Made by a program: the position numbers and the translations under genes
NCBI RefSeq assembly: GCF_000001735.4
Contig: NC_003075.7
Coordinates: 8,557,001 to 8,621,000 of the forward strand
Direction of reading: 5' to 3'
DNA length: 64,000 bases
From: Arabidopsis thaliana
Lineage: Eukaryota > Streptophyta > Magnoliopsida > Brassicales > Brassicaceae
Shown here: piece after piece, positions 46,451 to 57,805 of the stretch
Numbering within the stretch: position 1 is the first letter of the stretch
Layout: each line of letters starts with the position of its first letter
The notes under the pieces: model-generated
The model's input: the letters and a program-made list of their open reading frames with translations, nothing else
What the model was told of the DNA's origin: nothing
Databases searched by the model: none

Positions 46451-49141
46451 GGCTTCATATAATAAGTCCACTCCAAGCATACATTCTATGTGAAGGGTGA
46501 CACAACAATACTCATCACACATATAAAACCGCTCCTTTGATTTTATTTTTTTCTCGCAAACTTCACACCAATTTGGTATGGTACTTGTTTCCTCTCCATA
46601 AGAAAGAGTAAGCATATGCTTATCATGCTTATACCTCACCTTATGAGGTAAAGTAGCACACTTGAAACACAAAGCAAAGTCGCACTCAATGCAATTGAAT
46701 GTTTCATTTGTGGAACAATGTCCTAACTCTTTGCAAACACAACATCTTCTTTCCTCTCCTGGTTTCGATGTTAAGAACAAAGGATCCATATGACTTTCAT
46801 GGACTAATGGCTCATAAATTGTGGCACACTGCACGTGTACCTTAAAACGACATTCTCTTTCCCTGCACTCATAGAAGAAACCAGTTGTGCACTTCCAAGG
46901 ACAAACTGAACATGATTTCGTAGCATCCATAATGTCAGATTTTCCCACTAGAGTAAGTAGATGTGGATGTACTGGGTGATGTGTTTTGCGAGACAGTTTT
47001 GCACATTCTTCGTGAAGACTGAAATCACATTGCATACATGAGTAGACGTTACCAAAATATATCGGAGTGATGCATGCTTGGCACAACTTATTCTCGTTGT
47101 AATCTCTACTCGTGTTCTCATCAAGTTTCAAACGATGATGTTCATGACTGAAATGTCGTATGCTTCCATCTCTTAGCGTCACAAACGGCTCAATTTCATT
47201 GATGTCTTCTTCTGGCTCACCCTCAAGTTCTTTACCATCCCACACATTGCTCTGTGTGGCACATTTTGAATGTGCTACATACGAACAACCATCCTTTTTG
47301 CAAGAATAACCCCCATAATCATTGTCGATCTTTCTACGACAAACACCACAACATCGAACTCCTTGGTCAAAAGAAAGAGTAAAATAGATACGATGGAAAT
47401 GGCGAGATATCCTTATGACACGTGGTAAGCTGAGACACTTTTGGTGAACCACAAAGTCGCAAGGGGGACATATATAAAAAGGACAGCTTGAATATGCCAA
47501 GGAACAAACGTTGCAAGTTACAGAAGTCTTTCTTGGAAATTGAGTAAGTGTATGCTCATGCCACTTTGGTTGGTCCAAAGACAAGACTCTTGGTTTCTCT
47601 ACACAAGCAATATTCATAGCATAATCGCAAGCTGAGCAATAATAAAATACCTCTTCCAGATCATTATCGCAACAGTAACATTCCCTGGTTGTGTCCCCAT
47701 TCAACAAGACAAGTTGGAGAGAATGGTTTGGATGAAGAGCGTGTTTGATCATAACTGGAGCCTTTTCATATTCCCCATGGTTGTCGACATTGCAAGTTTG
47801 ACAGTGAATATGGCAAAGGCCTTCTTCTGTTATCCGGATTCTCTTCCAGTCTAGAGGGAGACACTTCCACTTGCCCTTGCTGCTCCACGAGACTTCTTCA
47901 ATGACATGAAATTTCCCTTTTTCCAATTTTACTTGTACTTGAGGGTATAGAAAAATAAGCCTCTTCCACACTGAATTCATAGAGATGACGAGTGAGAATA
48001 TTTGATAGATGAGTGATATGAACTTCGGCTCGGGCTCGAGTCTCAATGTTTCACCAACGAGAGACATAAGATAGGAATCGAGACTCATTGTTTTACAATA
48101 GAGGTCCAAATCTGTGTCCGAGTTTGAATCCGGCTCCAAAGGCTTTATGTGCACATATCTGTCCGAGTTCGAATCCAGCTCCAAAAGCTTTGTGTCAGAA
48201 TCTGTGCTCGAGTTCGAATTCCGCCACAAAAACTTTGTTCCCGAATCTGTTTCAGGATTGAAATGTCGTGCGAGTATCATTGGCTCGAGTGTCGTTCGCC
48301 CTAATTTCAATTTCAGGTCCTGGTTCCGCTTCAAAACGCGGATAGATTTGGCATGAGTAATTTCTTCAGAAATGAGAGATATGAGATTCCTTAACGGATC
48401 CGGCTGGGAATCCAAATCCATAGACTTGAAGAGCGAGACTGCTTGATTAGTGAGCGACACAAATTCCGTCTCCGGCTGCAAATCAAAATCCATTTTACTG
48501 ACCATTGAGATTATTTGAGGAATGAGATATATCTTCAGAGATAAAGTTATAGGTTGAGAGATTAGTTGAGTAATGAGAGATATGAGATTCATCTCCAGAT
48601 CAATCTCCGGCTCCGACTCTGGCTCTGAATCTGGCTCCGGCTCTAGCTCCGCCTCCAAATCAGGCATTGACTCCGACTGTCGCTGCCGAAAGACGACGTG
48701 GGAAATTATTTGATTGATGAGTGATATAAGCTCTGGCTCCGGTGTTAGACTAAATGATTCTTGAATGAGTAACATGAAAATCTCCAAGTCTGGCGCTGAA
48801 TCCGTGTCCTGCTCCGAAATAAGATCCGTAGAGTTGACGAGTGAGACCTTTTGAGAAATGAGAGATATAAGCTTCATTAACGGATCTGGCTGGGAATCCA
48901 AATCCATAGAGTTGAAGACATAGACTGCTTCATTAGTGAGTGACATGAGCTTCGACTCCGGCTGGGAATCGAAATCAATTGAGCTGACCAGAGAGATTGT
49001 TTGAGTAATAGTTGATATCATCTTAGATATAGAATCCCATTCTGGATCGAAACCTAAATACGGATTCCAACTCTCGCTGAAACTACTGATTTGAAGGATG
49101 AATGATTTGAGCTTTGACTCGGGATTCGAGTTTGAATCCAT
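46424..49141 (-). CDS. Large DC1/C1-domain protein with an N-terminal repeat region (905 aa)
   Basis: A single-exon frame of 905 codons. Residues 1 to about 400 are acidic and hydrophobic low-complexity sequence with repeated ISLISQ-type helices; residues about 65-105 and 230-270 are near copies (EAVYVFNSMDLDSQPDPL versus QAVSLFKSMDLDSQPDPL). Residues about 430-890 hold about seven DC1 zinc modules (CNVDNHG, HPNHSLQLVLL, CDYAMNIACVEKP, CDFVVHQKCLSLP, CQACITPIYFG, and so on). The frame ends HIECMLGVDLLYEAWFILVLPQ-like sequence, which departs from the family ending because of a shift; the proper end lies downstream in another frame. The ligand is unknown. I recall it as At4g15070. Confidence 0.82.
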   Translation of the reverse strand: MDSNSNPESKLKSFILQISSFSESWNPYLGFDPEWDSISKMISTITQTISLVSSIDFDSQPESKLMSLTNEAVYVFNSMDLDSQPDPLMKLISLISQKVSLVNSTDLISEQDTDSAPDLEIFMLLIQESFSLTPEPELISLINQIISHVVFRQRQSESMPDLEAELEPEPDSEPESEPEIDLEMNLISLITQLISQPITLSLKIYLIPQIISMVSKMDFDLQPETEFVSLTNQAVSLFKSMDLDSQPDPLRNLISLISEEITHAKSIRVLKRNQDLKLKLGRTTLEPMILARHFNPETDSGTKFLWRNSNSSTDSDTKLLELDSNSDRYVHIKPLEPDSNSDTDLDLYCKTMSLDSYLMSLVGETLRLEPEPKFISLIYQIFSLVISMNSVWKRLIFLYPQVQVKLEKGKFHVIEEVSWSSKGKWKCLPLDWKRIRITEEGLCHIHCQTCNVDNHGEYEKAPVMIKHALHPNHSLQLVLLNGDTTRECYCCDNDLEEVFYYCSACDYAMNIACVEKPRVLSLDQPKWHEHTLTQFPRKTSVTCNVCSLAYSSCPFYICPPCDFVVHQKCLSLPRVIRISRHFHRIYFTLSFDQGVRCCGVCRRKIDNDYGGYSCKKDGCSYVAHSKCATQSNVWDGKELEGEPEEDINEIEPFVTLRDGSIRHFSHEHHRLKLDENTSRDYNENKLCQACITPIYFGNVYSCMQCDFSLHEECAKLSRKTHHPVHPHLLTLVGKSDIMDATKSCSVCPWKCTTGFFYECRERECRFKVHVQCATIYEPLVHESHMDPLFLTSKPGEERRCCVCKELGHCSTNETFNCIECDFALCFKCATLPHKVRYKHDKHMLTLSYGEETSTIPNWCEVCEKKIKSKERFYMCDEYCCVTLHIECMLGVDLLYEAWFILVLPQ

Positions 49142-50744
49142 AAGAGATGCTGAGAGATTTTTTGAGCAACGAGAGATATGAGAATGAGATGATTATTTTG
49201 ACTATGTTTCTAATTGCTAATTTGTTAACGAGACATTGACAAACTTAGGGGCTGTCGCGACTACAAAGTCAACGATCAATTTGGAGTATTACAAGAGTTT
49301 AGTATTCGTGTTTATGCACTACACGATTGTCTTCGTAAACAAAATTTGTTTAAATAATCTTCCACTATTTTGTTTCTCATTTCCCAAAAGCATTGAACGG
49401 TCGACTTTGAATGGCGCCATGGACATTAATCATGTGTAGCTGGCGGATCTTGTCTCTCTCTTTTTGTTTTTTGACAACTTGCTAATCTTTTCCTCTTCTT
49501 TTATAATATAACTTGCGGATCTTTCCTCATTCTATTTATATAGATTTGAAAAAGTTTACAGCCGTACAATGTTAAAATTTATAGGTCATCTGAACGCAAA
49601 GTCAATGATCAGTTAAGATATAACAGATGGCTATATAATCGACATCTATACATGGTTATGTATCCCAACTAAAATAATGTTTTTTTTTTACTTATACTAA
49701 TAAAAAATTGATTGGTGAGATGTACTAACTAATAACAGGCTATGTAATTAACACCATAACCATCAATCTGATCATTATTTCGATGAAGTCTTTTTTATCA
49801 AGGGGAGATTGCTTGGGGAAGCTGAGAAAGAGAAATCAGAAGAAGAGAGAAAGCGGCAGTTTCAAAGAAATAATGGCAACGACTAGTTTTGACGTAGTGC
49901 CCACTTTCGTATAATCGAAGGATAAATAAATAGTTAGTACAGAAACAAAAATAAATAAATATATAAATAAAATGAAATGAAAAATATTCCTAAATAAAAT
50001 CTTAACCAAAAATTCACAGGGCACTCGTTTATTGGTCCACGGCAACAACGTCAACTTGTGATCCACGTGTTTTTTCCTAGAAAATATACTGCAAGTGTTT
50101 AACAAACGCAATAGTATATGTACGGAATGAACCACAAAGACCAAGTGAATACGATATAAATTATGAATCTATGATGGTTTAGATTAAGCTAGAATGCTAA
50201 AGAGTTTTGGCCAAAAATTCAGAAATTAACAAGAAAAAAAAAACGAAAAAAAAACGATTGTAAATCAATAGGTAAAAGACATCGGGTAAAGGGAATCCTC
50301 AGGGTTCATGGCAAAAGAATAGACAATTAAATAAGATTGCATTAAAAGCCATTCTTGAACTCAAAACACGAAAATTGCATCCGCTCTTGGAGTGTTGATT
50401 ATCTAAGCAATGAATTTTCCAGACACTAAACTTTCGTTTGAATCTAAGAAAACGAGCAACCATTAACGTCCAGTTTGATATGTTCACAAAGTAAATTAAC
50501 CTCAACTCTCGTCGGCTAAGGACACTTTGCTCACCTATATTGTTTCAAACAATTCAACAACACTTTTTGGTGTCAAAATGTATTAAATCTAAAATCAAAA
50601 TCTAAGGGACCAATCTGAATTAAACAATAAGAACACCCACTAATGAAGAACCAAAATATCAATCCAAATATAACAACCTAACAATCAATCTATCTTGAAA
50701 GTCCCTATAAAAATTCTAAACCCAGTTGGAAGCCTAGTCAACCA
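49142..50744. other. Intergenic region, no gene seen
   Basis: About 1.6 kb between the DC1 promoter and the FBD relic. It is AT-rich with poly-T and poly-A runs. The short open frames at 49236-49439, 49836-50144 and 50299-50505 show no family signature. Confidence 0.5.
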
Positions 50745-51519
50745 TAAACACTCCTTTGAAGTACTTCAAGTTACTTACAGATAGAGATAGCTACTCCTAC
50801 GATTTTAAAGATATGCCTAAGTTAGGGGAGGCGGATATCGAAACGACATACCCCGATATCAACAAGTTTGTAACATCAATCACATCTGTCAACCGGCTTT
50901 CATTATGTGTAAGAGTCAACTCTGCGGAAGAGGTAATTTATTTCCATCCATCTATATATATACTCTCATCTATGAACACTTTCATATTGAGCTTAAATCA
51001 TTATTTATTCTAGGATTTTTATTGTGAGGGAATTTCTTCAACCAGCTTGAGAATCTGAAGCTTTGTCCATGTGATGCAAATTGGTCAAAGTTACTTGTCC
51101 GTTTTCTCGAAAATTCGCATAATTTACTAGAGCTAGAGATCGATCTGAACGATGTAAGTATTTTCGATATAGTCTTTTACTTTTGGTTTAATTTACTGCA
51201 TTCAAACTTTAAGGAAAACTCTCATGTTTGATCATCTCAGGATCATATAGATAGTTGTGTGGTCGATCCACTGGTTTGCTTGGAGAATCAGTTGAACTAT
51301 GTTCCTGAATGTTTGAGGTCGAATCTCGAAACTAAGTGGACAGGGATGCATGGATCACAGAAAGAGATAGATATGCTTAAATATATTTTGAGAAATGCTT
51401 GTTGCTTAAAGACTGCGACAATCTTGTTTAAGTCTACTCCAGATACAGAGGATAAACATAAGACGATGATCCAGGAGTTGTTACTTTCTTCAACAACATG
51501 CCAACTCGTATTTGATTGA
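50745..51519 (+). pseudogene. F-box/FBD gene fragment (C-terminal exons only)
   Basis: Pieces at about 50756-50932, 51014-51153 and 51241-51519 match the last part of the F-box/FBD gene at 43306: YSYDFKDMPKLGEADIETTY, SVNRLSLCVRVN, LKLCPCDANWSKL-type codons, then LENQLNYVPECLRSNLETKW and LKTATILFKSTPDTEDKH. The middle exon has lost one base after GGAATTTCTTC, so it runs into a stop. The F-box and early LRRs are absent. Annotations place an FBD-like locus here (recalled as At4g15075), but the frame says relic. Confidence 0.75.
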
Positions 51520-52084
51520 AGATTTTAATCAATGAATGTTTTTCATATACTACAATTTATAGGGTTTTCACTTATGATCGTTTTGAAGTTTCTTCTTACA
51601 TTTCTTACATTTTCGAATTAGAAAAACCTTGGTTTCGAGTCTTTTGACAAAGCCATTGTTGTGTCTTACAATTATGTCACCAAAGACGTAACACATCAGT
51701 TGTTAAAAGGTATCTGGATCACAATATTTTACGCTTAGAAATAGCAGACATGAATGTAATGATCATAAAAGAAAGAGGTTAGAGAGATTCATAGAGTCAT
51801 ACAACAAATACTAGTTCTTTAGAGCGAATTGTGAAGAGTCATCATATCTGGCTAAGAATATCGAACCCGTGGAAGAAATTATCACAAAGGATTCTACTTT
51901 CTACCTCATCAACTTATCCCCAAATCTCTCGATCACAAATCCAAGAGATTCATACAATGGTATCAATCCTTGATACTTTCCTGCAACTGTTGAGCAAACT
52001 CTGACCCTCAACTCTCAAGAAGCTACCTGTCCTTGTCATGTCAGTCTTAGATCTGCGAGATCAAAGCCTTCAAAGACTGATGGT
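51520..52084. other. Intergenic, 3' flank of the DHHC gene
   Basis: About 560 bp with no gene. It probably contains the 3' UTR of the minus-strand DHHC gene next to 52085. A fragment near 51640-51690 again resembles the neprosin first-exon flank (AAGCCATTGTTGTGTCTTACAATTATGTCACCAAAG-like, mixed). Confidence 0.4.
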
Positions 52085-55000
52085 TTACTTGCGGGTACCT
52101 ACAGGAGCAAACACTGGAAGTTGGTTTGAGGTAGTGTCTCTTTTGAATCTAGCTTCCCGAGGCAGTGTTAATGTCATTCGGTCTTGTCCCTCTCTTCCCG
52201 AGTCTCCATCGTGTCTTAGGCCATCTCTATTTGGGATATTTACTAGGGGGCCTCCAAAGAATATTGATTCACCTGTATACATCAGTCTCTCTCCTTGCTG
52301 CTGCTGCGTAGGAGGTGGAGCCCTTCCAGATGAAGAATCTTGAGGCGGATGACCAACGGGTCTTGGATTCTGAGTGTTACCCATGTGTGAGCTAGGAATT
52401 GGCTGGTTCTGTGAGGAGAATCTGGTTCTTGGCTCAGATGTTGTTGCAGGAACTGATATATATCTACCTGCTTCTTGGTCCCAAACAACTGATGTTCTTC
52501 TCACATCTCTCAGAAGAGAAGCAGCAGGAGCAGGGAGAAGCAGTGGATCTGCATGGTTTCCTTTCTGCATTATCTTTTCATCAAAGGTTGAGTGGATCAT
52601 GTGATTAGTTGCTTGATTAAGAGGTGGCCGGGAAGAATTCGACGCGGCCGCTGCAGTGAAGCGGTGGCCAGCTGTATGATGCTGAGGGAGAGGACTAAGT
52701 GTGACGGTCTCATGAACATGACTTGGACTGCTGAGACTGCTCATACTATGGGTCCCTGTGTCGTACTCGTCCCGACTACCTTGGCTTGGAGCATAAGAGT
52801 TTCTACAATGAGACAACATTGGATCATTGTTTCTTATCTCTCTACTCAGCGTAGCTCCATTTGCTTCTGTGCTTACACTGCTTACAACACTGATGGTGCC
52901 ACTTCTGGAACTAAGTTCATCATCATGTAAATGACGATTTTCTATTGGTCTTAGGACAGATGAGGATGCTCTGGCTCTGGCTGCTGCTCTTGTAGCTTCA
53001 TTTGAATTCAGTTTTGCAAGCTTCCAAGCACTAATTTTGACAGGTCTCTTTGGAATCTTGTTGCCCCTCTCTGCTGTTTCAGCTGCATCTGGATCTACGG
53101 TTGATGGAACCATCCGAGGATCCAAATGAGGAATCACTTCGTCCTGTAACATAGATAACAAGTATCAAGCGGACATATCAATAACTAAACAGAGACCCAG
53201 TGGAAGCTCTACGAAAATTGTTCTATTTAGGGTTCATGGAAAGCAAATAATACCTGATAATCAACAAACACTCTAGGAGGAGTGCACCATGCTCCTTTGT
53301 ATGGTAGACCGAGGGAGCTTCCACCACTAAAGCCGGTCGTGGCAGATCCAGAGGGAGAATACAGCACGTTAGGAATTTCCTCATCAATCGAAGCTCCAGC
53401 TGGTGCCTCGCTCATTGCTCTCATTGCCACAACATATTCATAAGTTGTAATGCCCTATTAGTGTTAAACAGGAAAAAAAATGAGTTCACGTTGCTTTGAA
53501 CATGCGATCAGCCCAATTACAAACGAAGTAGAGGACATTTATTATATACAACATCCTCTAAGCAGTGAGACGGTTTAGACGAATGTAACATATGGTCTCA
53601 ATCATGATTCATGAAGGGAAACCAAATTCTATTCTCACAAAGAGCATGCGTTTTCATGTGCTACTCAATTATTTTGGGAATAATGTTGACTATAAGATTA
53701 AAATAACAATGAATGTTTTGTATACCGTCTTAGTACCAGTAAAGCGAATACATTACAAACATATAAAAGCATATTGACTTCTTCCATACTCACCTTTTTA
53801 ATGAGGAGCATGTGGAAAAAGAAAAGTTCACCTAATGGAAACAATGCCAGCATGGAAACAGCAGTACAGAGACCCTGCATAAATTGTAAGAAAACATCAG
53901 GATTCAGGAAAATCAACAATAGATGCTCACCCTTACACTAAGAATACTTACAACAACTGTGGCAAAAGGTGCCCGAGAAAATCCATTTCCAAGTCTATTG
54001 ACGATTTCTGTTTCCATGTCCTTCTTATTAACAAATACACGCACTATAACTGCAATTCCAACTCCTGCTTCTATAAGGAGCTGAGAAAGAGAAAGATTTA
54101 TTGATTACTGGTAAGCAAAAAGTGAGCTTGAGAAAAGGCATATCAGGAGAATATACGTACCCAGAGAAGACTGACAGCCATCAGCGATATAAAAGTCATA
54201 TAATTCTTGCGACCAACACAATTGTTAAGCCACTGTTGCATTTAAATACAGCTATGTCATTTGATCACACCCATAAAACTCTAGTCAATCAACTCCAAGA
54301 AACAGTTAATTATCATAACAGTAAGAAATTTACCCGGCAATGATGATCGAAACAATCTACACATTTGTCGCAACTTCGACAATGCTTGCTAAACTTACGG
54401 ACCTGTCACAAAACCAAGGTGAACAAAGGATTTAGTAGTTGCTTCTTACTCTTCAAGCATAAACCAATATTAACACATTACCTCAGCATTGCACAACGTG
54501 CAAAACAGAGCTTCTTCCCTATCCCCTTGCTGCTCATCCGTCTCTTCTTTGCTACGACAATCTTCATAAACAAACACGCCACAGCATATTGCCAACGGAT
54601 TAAAGCAAGATTTTCTTTTAGCAGCTTCCACTCTTTGAGCATCTCCAACAGAACCTTTCACACTAGAGTTTGGTAAAGTAGAAGTCCTGGAAGCAACCGA
54701 AGGGGAAGACTGCAGGTGGCTGCCCGTTTCATCAAATTTTCTCGAGATATCTTTGGCAGTAGGTAAGTCACCACCTCTACTCGCACCTCTTTCGAATTTC
54801 GACATGATTCCTGGATCAGCAGGATTGATTGCAGTACAACGAACATAAAGAACGAAAACAATAAGAGCCTGCAAAACAAACACATGACACAAGAAGCAAA
54901 AGGGTATCAGATATGCAAAACTACCATGTACCTACCTAGCTCTTATCAATTCCTTATCATTCTCTAAAGCGATTCTAGTACATACCACAGGAGAGTAAAC

Positions 55001-55229
55001 ACCGAGAAGAATATACTCCCAGATGCGTCCTCCAACAAAAGGAGCGAAAAACGCATAGTATGCTACACTCAATAAGCAGAACACCGTAATCGCAACCACC
55101 TGTTTCATGACCAAACGAAACAAATGAACTAAAACCCAAATGTTAGAAATTGGAGAAAATCAGAGAAAGGTTGAAATAAAAGACCTGAAATTTGTGAGCA
55201 GGAAGTTGCCAACCATGTTTCCTCACCAT
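52085..55229 (-). CDS. PAT19: DHHC-type protein S-acyltransferase (718 aa, nine exons)
   Basis: Nine exons (55229-55185, 55099-54986, 54868-54482, 54402-54334, 54232-54161, 54080-53952, 53874-53794, 53454-53254, 53143-52085) give 718 aa. Two N-terminal membrane helices ([29 protein letters not shown]) precede the cysteine-rich catalytic domain: [20 protein letters not shown] then [12 protein letters not shown]. Two more helices follow ([39 protein letters not shown]). The DHHC Cys carries the acyl group during palmitoylation of membrane proteins. The C-terminal 400 residues are Ser/Pro/Arg-rich, predicted cytosolic and disordered. It starts [16 protein letters not shown] recall it as At4g15080, probable S-acyltransferase 19, paralogue of At3g22180; the number is from memory. 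Confidence 0.9.
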
Positions 55230-57805
55230 TTTTGCTTCCTCCCAAAGCTTGAACACACTCACGAATCACAAAATCTAAACGAAACCCTAACGCCGCCGCA
55301 AATCGTAAAAAGAGACAATTTTGCTTGCAGTTTTGCGAAACCCAGAAGGATATAAGAGAAACCAAGCTGAGAAAATATCTTCTTGGTCTTCGTATCTCTC
55401 CCTATCTAACTAACTATGGTAGGTCAGTCATAGTCAAGTGACGAAAGAGGAAAGTAAACTCCTGTAATATATTAAATTGAAAATAAAAGAAAAATAACGA
55501 ATGTGAAATTAGAGATGACCTAAGCGAATTCAAAGTTAGCAAATTTAGAGTCGAATAGCGAAGAAAAAGCTTACTGTGTAGCCATGGCGGAGACCAAAGT
55601 AACTGGAGAAGGAAGAAGAGAGAGAGAAATGGAAGAAGGAATAAAAGAGAGAATTTTTAGAAGAAAGAAAAAAGACAAAATAGAAAAGCGTTGACAGGCT
55701 AAAAGAGCGAGACGGACAAATGAAAGTGGTTACTGGTTACTATTAGTACCAACGCTGGATTTTTAGCTTACGTGTCTATTTCACCTCTTTGATATTTTCT
55801 TTTTTTCCGTAGCAAATTTTAATTATTTTTAAATTATATAACCATTATTAATGATAATATGGTAGCTTAAAGTATTAATTAAATAATATAATTTTTATAT
55901 AATATTAAAAAGTTCTCAGTAATACTTAAATATATATATATTAGAAAGTTATTTAATGTCTAAATTTCAGATTTTTAGAAGAATTTAGCCAAATTAAATC
56001 AAATATTAAAAGATTTTGCTGTTTAAAAAGGAATTAAATCAAAAAATATTAAATGAATTAAAAACAATTATCTTCCACTCCACATAAAAAAAAAGATATG
56101 TGAGTAGAAAAGAAAAAAAATATTAAAAGATAAGATGCAAACCCTGCATTTGTAACTCCATAACTAAATCTAAAAGCAAGTGACTCAGAGCACAACTCTC
56201 GTACAATTTGCCCTACAGTTTTATTTATATTTGGTGGCAAATGTCAGCTCTGTTTTGATGTGAAAGCCATCAACATCATGTAATTGATTAGCATATTACA
56301 TATAGAATATGAGATACCCACATATATATAGAAAAAATGACGGTAAAGATTAAAAAAAAAAGTATACTTGATTTGTCATAATAAGAATAAGCATGTATCT
56401 CATATGTACAAAAATAGATTTAATGTTATTTATTTTAATATTCTTGTATTTTTTGTTTTATTTGAACTTATAATAAAAAAAAAACTGTAGATATTAATAG
56501 TTATGTAAAAATCATAAAAATAGATGTAAAAATCATATTAAAAGTTATGATAAATTTAGTTTACTACATAACTCTTTTGAAAAATGTGGAAAAATTATAG
56601 TAAACTGTATGAAAAGAAGATTATCATACAGTTAAAATTAAAATCTTTTAGAACATGTGTAGTGGTGGTTTCTAACCAAAGTTTTTAATTTACTAAAGTA
56701 ATAATAATAAAAAAAATATTTAATTTGAAGAGTTTTTTAAAATAGTTTTTTCAAATCTTTTAAATTAAAAACTTTCTCATATTTTCTTAGAAATTGTTTT
56801 AATTAAAAAAATATTGTTTATTATTTTATTATTATTAATGTAGGCGAGAGATTTTGGTAAAAAATCACAATGCTGATGCTTTTAAAATAATCAATTTTTC
56901 TAAGAATACATAAATCAGCAATGCTTCTCACACGCCAAACGTAAATATAGACGCGATTATGAAAAAAAATCGCGTCGAAAACAAACGTCATTATGTCATT
57001 ACACGTGTTACCAATCAAAAAGCCTTTATGTTTAATTAGTAAAGGCTAGTAAGAGATTTACAACAAATGAAAAAAATAAAAATAAAAACATAATCCAAGA
57101 TCCCTAAAAATTCCCAAAAAGAACCCTAGATTTTCTCCTCTCACGCTCCTTGGTTCCTCACTCGCTTTTGCTTCCCCACTCGCCTGCTTCGTGTTCTTCT
57201 TTGCTTTGCTCTTTTCACGTCAGAATTTTGCCTTCCCTCCCTTTGTCTCTCTCTGGGTGGCCGAGAAAATACAGTAAAAAGCCCTCACCAATCCAAAAGT
57301 TTGACATTTCCTGAATTTTGTAGTCTCTTCATTTGAATTCTCAGGTTTTCTCTTAAGATACATTAAAGTCTCTGTCTTTTATGCTGATACTAATGAAAGT
57401 TCAGTTCTTTCACTGAAATTTTAGAACCAGAACTTTTCTACTACTAGAAGTATGTTGTCTCTGACTCTCTTAGTTTGAGTTCTCAGGTCTCCTTCTCTTA
57501 TTTGTGTGAAATTTTACTCTTTTTTGGCTTTAGAAACAGAACTTTTCTACTATTAGAAGTTATGTTGTTGAAAGTTCTTCACTTTCATTTGATTCCATTG
57601 ATTTCATATTGCTTTGTGTGTTTCAAGTTTGATGTTTTTAGGTAGAAGATGTCGCGCTGGTTCTTATGAAGTTTGGTTGTGACATTTTTCAGGTGCTAAG
57701 GTGGATTATCTAGTAGAAAGATTTCAGTTTCCAATTTCATGGAAGCCCATAGTGGGGTAGTTGCTTTTGAGTGTGTTAGTGAATCCATATGTGGCTAAGG
57801 TTAGG
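55230..57805. promoter_or_regulatory. Divergent promoters of PAT19 and FAR1, with a G-box
   Basis: This gap holds the PAT19 leader (GA-rich near 55604-55670), about 1.3 kb of AT-rich spacer, and the FAR1 promoter and long 5' leader. A palindromic G-box ACACGTGT lies at 57001-57008, about 800 bp before the FAR1 ATG and about 120 bp before the pyrimidine-rich leader. Within the leader a motif CAGAACTTTTCTACTAYTAG occurs twice (about 57429 and 57538). The leader probably contains an intron ending near TTTTCAG at 57692. The CDS starts at 57806, not at the in-frame upstream Met at 57761, matching the known FAR1 N-terminus. Confidence 0.55.

Noticed and set aside
52615..52655. GCGGCCGC (NotI) and GAATTC sites close together, suggesting a cloning-vector junction
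   Set aside because: The sites lie inside the conserved, in-frame PAT19 exon; no vector sequence is nearby.
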